Assembly: GCA_034423775.1 (NCBI GenBank)
Contig: CP139918.1
Coordinates: 2,232,001 to 2,296,000, forward strand
Direction: 5' to 3'
Source: Alphaproteobacteria bacterium US3C007
GTDB taxonomy: Bacteria > Pseudomonadota > Alphaproteobacteria > Rhodobacterales > Rhodobacteraceae
Length of the DNA stretch: 64,000 nucleotides
The notes under the pieces were generated by a model that had not been told where the DNA came from, ran no database searches, and worked only from the letters and a program-made list of their open reading frames with translations. Positions within the stretch are counted from its first letter, which is position 1; each line of letters opens with the position of its first letter. Shown here one piece after another: positions 58,545 through 64,000 of the stretch. The translations under genes were made by a program, and so were the position numbers.

Positions 58545-59944
58545 TGGATAATATTACGATCGGCCTCTATGTCAGCGCAGGCATGCTGGTTATGGTTTTG
58601 CTGGGGATGCGCGTGGCATTCGCGGCAGGTATGGCGGGGTTTGTTGGCTTGGTTTGGCTGCGGTGGAATGGGTTTGATTATGATCCTGCTCGGTTCGGGA
58701 AAGCCTTACAAATCAGCGTGAAAGTGGCGGGATTGACGCCGCATTCAAAAGTAAGTGCGCAGGTTTTAAGCCTAATTCCGGTATTCATATTGATCGGTTA
58801 TCTGGCCTATTATGCAAAATTGACCGTGGCGTTGTTCGAAGCTGCTAAACGTTGGATTGCCTGGGTGCCCGGTGGCTTGGCGGTCTCAACGGTGTTTGCA
58901 ACTGCGGGCTTTGCGGCTGTATCGGGCGCCTCGGTTGCCACGGCGGCGGTGTTTGCGCGGATCGCCATTCCGGAAATGTTGAAAATTGGCTATAATAAGC
59001 AATTTGCGGCGGGTGTTGTGGCCGCTGGGGGAACGCTAGCCTCGTTGATCCCGCCCTCTGCCATTCTGGTGATCTATGCGATTATCGTTGAGCAAGATGT
59101 GGGCAAGCTGTTGCTTGCGGGCTTCATTCCGGGCGCTTTTTCGGCCATCATCTATGCCACTTTAATCATTGGGATCGCGGTGAGTTTTAAAACCGTGGGG
59201 CCGCCGGTATCCGGGTTCACATGGCGCCAACGCTTCGAAAGCCTACCGCCGGCGCTGCCGATTGTGGCCGTTGTGGTGATCATTATTTTCTTCGTTTACA
59301 ACCCGTTTGGCGAGGCTTGGGGCACCCCCACGGAAGGCGGCGCGGTCGGTGCGTTTATCGTGTTTGTGATGGCGCTCTATCGAGGGATGCGCTGGAAGCA
59401 GTTGGGTGAAGCCTTGTTGGAAACCGCAAAGCTGACGGTGATGATTTTCACCATCATCTGGGGTGTTTTGATTTACGTGCGGTTTTTGGGCTTTGCCAAA
59501 CTGCCCGATGCGTTTTCGGATTGGATTACATCGTTGGACATGGCGCCCATGTTGATTTTGATCTGCATCTTATTGGCCTATGCGGTGCTGGGCATGTTTA
59601 TGGATGCGATTGGTATGTTATTGCTGACCTTGCCGGTTGTGTATCCGGCGGTGATGGCGCTGAATGGCGGGGAAATGGTCTCTGCGGCAGATAGCGCCTT
59701 TGGCATGTCTGGCACGATGTGCGCGATTTGGTTTGGAATTCTGGTGGTAAAAATGGCCGAGTTTTGCTTGATCACGCCGCCTATCGGTTTGAACTGCTTT
59801 GTGGTGGCAGGTGTGCGCGATGATTTGAGCGTTCAGGATGTGTTCAAAGGGGTTATGCCGTTTTTCCTTGCCGATGCGGTGACGATTGCGCTTTTGGTCA
59901 GCTTTCCCTCTATCGTGCTTTGGCTTCCATCTCTGGCCTCGTAG
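58544..59944 (+). CDS. dctM: TRAP transporter large permease (DctM)
   Basis: 466 residues, about twelve hydrophobic helices, with the GSVATAAVFARIAIPEM-like and ASLIPPSAILVIYAIIVEQ motifs and the C-terminal EFCLITPPIGLNCFVVAG. ATG at 58544 shares the A of the dctQ TGA. Converges on kdsA with 10 bases between stops. Confidence 0.9.
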   Translation: MDNITIGLYVSAGMLVMVLLGMRVAFAAGMAGFVGLVWLRWNGFDYDPARFGKALQISVKVAGLTPHSKVSAQVLSLIPVFILIGYLAYYAKLTVALFEAAKRWIAWVPGGLAVSTVFATAGFAAVSGASVATAAVFARIAIPEMLKIGYNKQFAAGVVAAGGTLASLIPPSAILVIYAIIVEQDVGKLLLAGFIPGAFSAIIYATLIIGIAVSFKTVGPPVSGFTWRQRFESLPPALPIVAVVVIIIFFVYNPFGEAWGTPTEGGAVGAFIVFVMALYRGMRWKQLGEALLETAKLTVMIFTIIWGVLIYVRFLGFAKLPDAFSDWITSLDMAPMLILICILLAYAVLGMFMDAIGMLLLTLPVVYPAVMALNGGEMVSAADSAFGMSGTMCAIWFGILVVKMAEFCLITPPIGLNCFVVAGVRDDLSVQDVFKGVMPFFLADAVTIALLVSFPSIVLWLPSLAS

Positions 59945-59954
59945 AGAGAGTGGT

Positions 59955-60791
59955 TTAGGCTTTCAAAAGGCTTTTGCGTAGCGCATCAAACCCGCGTAAT
60001 TCTTTGATCAAATCACCCATTTGATCAATAGGGATCATATTTGGGCCATCGCTTGGCGCGGTGTCCGGGTCTTGATGGGTTTCGATAAACAGCGCAGCGA
60101 TGCCAACCGCGCAGGCGGCTCTGGCCAGAACCGGTGCGAATTCGCGTTGACCCCCTGATGTATTACCTTGCCCGCCCGGTTGTTGAACCGAATGCGTGGC
60201 GTCAAACACAACCGGATAACCAGTATTGGCCATAATCGGCAGACCACGAAAATCGCTGACCAAGGTGTTATAGCCAAACGAGGTGCCCCGGTCGCAGAGC
60301 AAAATTTGATCATTGCCGGTGCTGGCGATTTTATCGGCGACATTCTGCATATCCCAAGGCGCCAAAAACTGGCCTTTTTTCACGTTGATTGCGCGGCCTG
60401 TTTTTCCCGCCGCCAAAAGCAAATCGGTTTGCCGGCATAAAAATGCGGGGATTTGCAAAATATCCACCACGGTGCCGGCGGTTTGGCACTGCGCTGCCTC
60501 ATGCACATCGGTTAGAATGGGGCAGCCAAATGCCGCGCGTATATCGCTCAGGATCCGCAAACCTTCTTCAATTCCAAGGCCTCGCTGCGTGTTTATTGAG
60601 GATCTATTGGCTTTATCATAGCTCGCTTTGAAGATGAATTGCGTACCACTTTTTGCACAGGCTTCGGCAATTTTTTCGGCCATCATGAACGCGTGATCAC
60701 GGCTTTCCAACTGGCAGGGGCCTGTGATCAGCGCGAAAGGGTTGGTGCCGCCAATGGCAATATCGCCCACTGTTATGATTTTTTCCTGCAT
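59955..60791 (-). CDS. kdsA: 3-deoxy-8-phosphooctulonate synthase
   Basis: 278 residues; condenses arabinose-5-phosphate and phosphoenolpyruvate to Kdo-8-phosphate. [33 protein letters not shown] and the [16 protein letters not shown] segment are signatures of KdsA. It is the last gene of a leftward epimerase-kdsD-kdsB-kdsA group. Confidence 0.95.
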   Translation of the reverse strand: MQEKIITVGDIAIGGTNPFALITGPCQLESRDHAFMMAEKIAEACAKSGTQFIFKASYDKANRSSINTQRGLGIEEGLRILSDIRAAFGCPILTDVHEAAQCQTAGTVVDILQIPAFLCRQTDLLLAAGKTGRAINVKKGQFLAPWDMQNVADKIASTGNDQILLCDRGTSFGYNTLVSDFRGLPIMANTGYPVVFDATHSVQQPGGQGNTSGGQREFAPVLARAACAVGIAALFIETHQDPDTAPSDGPNMIPIDQMGDLIKELRGFDALRKSLLKA

Positions 60792-60792
60792 A

Positions 60793-61584
60793 TTAACCCT
60801 CTATCACGCTTTCTATCCGCCCCACGTCTTCAGGGTTGTTTAATTCCCAAAACACTTTGCCGCGCGCGTCAACTTCGACGCATTTGACCTTGCGCCCATT
60901 TTCCAAAAAGCGCAGCTGCTCCAACCCTTCCAGAGCTTCTAAAGGACCTTGCGGCCATGTTAAATACTCTCCCAAGGCGCTGGGCCGATAGGCGTAAACG
61001 CCCACATGGTGAAAGGCGGGCAGGGGGGTTGTGCTTGCCAGGGCGCTGAGATCGATAAAGGGCAACACCTCTTTTGAAAAATACAGCGCGTGCTGGTTGT
61101 TATCGAAAACCACGGTGGTACCGCCCACCCGCCCGTTGCGGCGGTCTTCCAAGAAATGCCCATGCGTCAAACGATCAAGGCGCAAAACCGGCGTGGCCAT
61201 TTCTGCGGTTGGATCGGCTTGCATCGCCTTGATGAGCTTTTCAACAAACCAAGCCGGTGTGAGCGGCGCATCACCTTGCAAGTTGACGATCAGGTCTGAG
61301 GTCAATTTTGCCCTTTCCACCGCTTCCGCGCAGCGTTCGGTGCCATTCGCGCATTGCTCTGATGTCATGATAACCTTGGCCCCAAACATGTCTGCAGCCT
61401 CGGCGATGCGGCGATCATCCGTGGCGATAAACACATCCTCAACGCCCTTAACGGCTTGGGCTGCCTGCCAACTGAGCTCGATCAGTGATTTTTGCGTGCC
61501 ATTGGGCAGTTTCAGTTGCACCAGCGGTTTTCCGGGAAAACGAGAGCTGGCATAGCGGGCGGGAATGATAATGCTGGTTTTCAT
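60793..61584 (-). CDS. kdsB: 3-deoxy-manno-octulosonate cytidylyltransferase
   Basis: 263 residues; activates Kdo with CTP. N-terminal [17 protein letters not shown] binds [32 protein letters not shown] and [13 protein letters not shown] are typical. Its stop is one base from the kdsA start, and its start overlaps the kdsD stop (ATGA). Confidence 0.94.
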   Translation of the reverse strand: MKTSIIIPARYASSRFPGKPLVQLKLPNGTQKSLIELSWQAAQAVKGVEDVFIATDDRRIAEAADMFGAKVIMTSEQCANGTERCAEAVERAKLTSDLIVNLQGDAPLTPAWFVEKLIKAMQADPTAEMATPVLRLDRLTHGHFLEDRRNGRVGGTTVVFDNNQHALYFSKEVLPFIDLSALASTTPLPAFHHVGVYAYRPSALGEYLTWPQGPLEALEGLEQLRFLENGRKVKCVEVDARGKVFWELNNPEDVGRIESVIEG

Positions 61585-62546
61585 GCCACGCCCGCGCGCA
61601 ATAAATCGTGGATATGCAATATTCCACAGGCTGTTCCAATGTCATCCACCACGATAAGGACCGAGATTTTATGCGTGTTCATTATCCGCAGAGCATCGGC
61701 TGCAAAATCATCTTTGGCGATTGTGATCGGGGCTGGGCTGGCAATGTCAGCTGCGGTTTTATCCATCAACCCCTGCATGTGGCGGCGCAAATCCCCATCT
61801 GATATCAGCCCGGCGAGCGTATTATTTTCAATTAAAGCGGCCACGCCAAAGCCTTTTGATGTCATTTCCAGCAACGTGTCCGCCATCGAGCTTTTGGCTG
61901 AGACAATCGGCAGTTTTTCCGGACCATGCATCAGCTGGCCCGCGCGCATCATTTGTGCACCCAGCTTGCCACCGGGATGGAAGGTTTGAAAGTTTTCGGT
62001 GCGAAAGTTGCGCTGCTGCATCAAGGCAACCGCGAGGGCATCGCCCAAGGCCAATGCTAAAGTGGTTGAGGTGGTTGGGGCCAGGCCAATCGGGCAGGCT
62101 TCGGGCGCATCGGGCAGCGTGAGCTTGAAGGTTGCGGCTTTGCTCAGCGTGCTCCCACCATTCGAGGAAATCGCGGCCATTGGAATTGAAAACCGCCGCG
62201 TATGCGCGATCATATCTTTCAGCTCGGCGGTTTCGCCGGAATTGGAAATCAGCAGGCATAGATCCTGCGGGCCAATCATCCCAAGGTCACCATGGCTGGC
62301 TTCGGTTGCATGGATGAAATAAGAGGGTGTGCCGGTGCTGGCAAATGTGGCCGCAATTTTGCGCCCGATATGGCCAGATTTCCCGACGCCTGAAACGATC
62401 ACCCGCCCTTTGCAGGCCAGCATAGCCTGGGTTGCGGCCTGAAAATCAGGTGGTAAATGCCTCGCCAGTTTGGTCAGGGCGGCGGCTTCGGTGTCTAAGA
62501 CGCGCTGCGCATGTTGCAGGATACTGCTCGCGGCGGGATCTGGCAT
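61581..62546 (-). CDS. kdsD: Arabinose-5-phosphate isomerase (KdsD/KpsF)
   Basis: 321 residues. SIS domain (about 35-170; VIVSGVGKSGHIGRKIAATFASTGTPSYFIHATEASHGDLG) and a CBS pair (about 205-321). It converts ribulose-5-phosphate to arabinose-5-phosphate, the Kdo precursor. With kdsB and kdsA it forms the complete Kdo supply route. KpsF-type use in capsule synthesis cannot be excluded. Confidence 0.93.
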   Translation of the reverse strand: MPDPAASSILQHAQRVLDTEAAALTKLARHLPPDFQAATQAMLACKGRVIVSGVGKSGHIGRKIAATFASTGTPSYFIHATEASHGDLGMIGPQDLCLLISNSGETAELKDMIAHTRRFSIPMAAISSNGGSTLSKAATFKLTLPDAPEACPIGLAPTTSTTLALALGDALAVALMQQRNFRTENFQTFHPGGKLGAQMMRAGQLMHGPEKLPIVSAKSSMADTLLEMTSKGFGVAALIENNTLAGLISDGDLRRHMQGLMDKTAADIASPAPITIAKDDFAADALRIMNTHKISVLIVVDDIGTACGILHIHDLLRAGVA

Positions 62547-62604
62547 GGTGTTTCATCCTTAAAGTTCGCAGTGTTTTACGGCGCTTTGCCGCGCCGTTCA
62601 AACC

Positions 62605-63600
62605 CTAACTGTAATAGCTGTTATACCAGTCAACAAATTTTCGGACACCGGTCTGAATGTCTGTTTTTGGTTGGTACCCTGTGAGGGCTTGCAAAAGGCT
62701 TGTATCGGCCCAGGTTGCGGGCACGTCGCCTGCTTGCATATCCATCAAATTCCGCGTTGCAGAGCGGCCGGTGGCGGTTTCGATCGCAGCAATAAATTCT
62801 TCCAATGCGACGGGCGCATTGTTGCCAATATTGAGCACCCGATGCGGCGCAACGGGTGACAGGCTGTCCTCTGTCGTTACTGGCGTGTCTGAAGGAGGGG
62901 TTTCGATCAAAAGTATCAGCGCTTGCACCAAATCATCCACATAGGTGAAATCGCGGCGCATATTGCCATGGTTATACACATCAATGGGTCGATCGTTCAA
63001 AATAGCATCGGTGAATTTAAAAGGCGCCATATCGGGGCGCCCCCAAGGACCGTAGACGGTAAAGAACCGAAACATCGTGATCGGTAATTGGTATAGATGC
63101 GCGTATGAATGAGCCATTGCCTCGGTTGATTTTTTGGTGGCGGCGTAAAACGACATTTGATGATCGGCGCGCTGCGTTTCTTGATAGGGCATCGCCTCAT
63201 TTGCGCCATAGGCAGAAGAGGTGGAGGCCAGCAACATATGTTTGGGCGGATGCGCGCGGGCGGCCTCTAACAGTTCGAACGTACCAATCAAATTGCTGTT
63301 TAGGTAACTGCGGGGGTTTTCGATTGAATAGCGCACGCCGGCCTGCGCAGCCAAATGGATCACCGCATCAAAACCATTGGCTTCAAATAGGTTTTTCAGC
63401 ACATCCGGGTCTTCAATAGCGGCGTGATGAAACCGAAAATTGGGGTTTTTGTTCAACGGGGCAAGCCGCGCCTGCTTCAATTGGGGGTCATAATAATCGT
63501 TTAAATTATCAATACCCGTTACGCGGTGCCCAGCCTTCAACAATTGCTCGGCAGCGTTTGCACCAATAAACCCTGCGATACCCGTGATAAAAATATGCAT
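62605..63600 (-). CDS. UDP-glucuronate 4-epimerase-like protein
   Basis: 331 residues, extended SDR. NAD-binding GIAGFIG (7-13), Ser/Tyr/Lys catalytic groups in STSSAYG and SFYAATK, and the FRFFTVYGPWGRPDMA loop characteristic of UDP-GlcA epimerases (LspL/Cap1J). It would supply UDP-galacturonate for LPS or capsule. GGAAAGG precedes the ATG. Leads the kds group with a 58-base gap before kdsD. Confidence 0.87.
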   Translation of the reverse strand: MHIFITGIAGFIGANAAEQLLKAGHRVTGIDNLNDYYDPQLKQARLAPLNKNPNFRFHHAAIEDPDVLKNLFEANGFDAVIHLAAQAGVRYSIENPRSYLNSNLIGTFELLEAARAHPPKHMLLASTSSAYGANEAMPYQETQRADHQMSFYAATKKSTEAMAHSYAHLYQLPITMFRFFTVYGPWGRPDMAPFKFTDAILNDRPIDVYNHGNMRRDFTYVDDLVQALILLIETPPSDTPVTTEDSLSPVAPHRVLNIGNNAPVALEEFIAAIETATGRSATRNLMDMQAGDVPATWADTSLLQALTGYQPKTDIQTGVRKFVDWYNSYYS

Positions 63601-63910
63601 ATCTTGCCTTTCCCGCCAGCCGCCGCGAAAACCCCAGCGGCTATTCGTCTTGCCACTGGTCTATGCCCCCCGCGCGCGCAGGTCTAGATGTCTACGTTTT
63701 TTTTTCGCGCCTTAGCCGTAGGTCATATTCAATTAAGGGCAAACCCAAACTCTGCTTTGCTTTTTCACTTGGCGTAGCGCTGATTGGATTGGCGCGTTTT
63801 GTGGCGGGCAGGGCAAAGCGTGTTCAGTATTATCGAGGATTTGCGGGTTAGGGGGGTAAGGCTTGCAGATACGCCGTTCAAATAAAACGCCAATCAGAGA
63901 GCCAGTTGGG
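63601..63910. other. Intergenic region at right edge
   Basis: About 310 bases between the epimerase start and a rightward promoter. Includes the leftward epimerase leader and no supported gene. Confidence 0.4.
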
Positions 63911-63938
63911 TTGTTAAAAAACCCTTCCCAGATAAAAT
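63911..63938 (+). promoter_or_regulatory. Putative promoter for the edge gene
   Basis: TTGTTA (63911-63916) and TAAAAT (63933-63938), 16 bases apart, ending 23 bases before the ATG at 63962. Confidence 0.35.
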
Positions 63939-63961
63939 ACTTTCGGTATGGTAGTTTAACC

Positions 63962-64000
63962 ATGCGGATGCTTGTCATTGGCGCATCGCTATATTGGGAT
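63962..64000 (+). CDS. 5' end of a rightward gene (partial)
   Basis: Thirteen codons, MRMLVIGASLYWD, run off the window. The start follows a promoter-like pair but has no clear ribosome site. The hydrophobic strand with GAS could be the first strand of a Rossmann-like fold, but identity cannot be inferred. Confidence 0.35.
   Translation, partial: MRMLVIGASLYWD

Noticed and set aside
63663..63851. 62-codon frame at the right edge
   Set aside because: No ribosome site or recognisable protein; weak composition.

Overview
The window reads as a free-living marine alphaproteobacterium of the Rhodobacterales, Roseobacter group. This is inferred from gene order and content: cckA-recA-alaS, perM-hda-ppx, pccB-(two unknowns)-pccA-mcm with an ScfR-type regulator, guaB-rsmB, betaine synthesis genes including choline sulfatase, and a TRAP transporter. 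Base composition is moderate in GC, lower than most cultured roseobacters, and genes are densely packed with many 4-base start/stop overlaps. Both suggest a partly streamlined pelagic lineage. I cannot fix the species. I see no tRNA, rRNA, CRISPR, insertion sequence or prophage.

Layout. 0-3.1 kb: end of a HisN-like phosphatase, then two purine deaminases facing each other (8-oxoguanine and guanine). 3.2-9.3 kb: MgtE, 5-formyl-THF cyclo-ligase, OsmC, a YmdB-type phosphoesterase, an EamA permease and an SLC13/RCK permease. 9.4-12.6 kb: YebC, a long AT-rich gap leading to a small winged-helix-like protein, a LysE exporter and a second EamA permease. 12.6-18.0 kb: choline-O-sulfate to glycine betaine (betC, betI, betB, betA). 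18.0-29.2 kb: propionyl-CoA/methylmalonyl-CoA assimilation (scfR/pccR, MFS efflux, pccB, two unknown proteins, pccA, DUF4174, mcm), then VOC and GNAT proteins. 29.2-36.1 kb: a TerB/DnaJ protein, ppx, hda, perM and a RamA-like corrinoid activator. 36.2-46.6 kb: ureohydrolase, guaB, rsmB, cckA, recA, alaS. 46.6-53.1 kb: typA, a non-pyrrolysine MttB-like methyltransferase, twin Lin0512 proteins, metA and a small ATPase. 53.3-60 kb: EamA permease, a glycosyltransferase-like protein translationally coupled to an orphan ModA, a PagL-like lipid A deacylase, and a dctPQM TRAP transporter. 60-64 kb: kdsA-kdsB-kdsD and a UDP-glucuronate 4-epimerase (Kdo and surface sugars), then the first codons of a rightward gene at the edge.

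How the genes work together. The bet cluster makes an osmolyte from choline sulfate. Glycine betaine can then be a methyl donor, and the MttB homologue and RamA-like activator are the kind of parts a corrinoid-dependent demethylation would use, although they lie about 12 kb apart. The pcc/mcm block feeds propionyl-CoA into succinyl-CoA. TTTGCAAA sites lie in front of both the regulator gene and pccB. recA carries a textbook alphaproteobacterial SOS box (GAAC-N7-GAAC). The least explained parts are the MttB/Lin0512 divergent locus, the two unknown proteins inside the pcc operon, the ModA/glycosyltransferase pair and the small ATPase next to metA.
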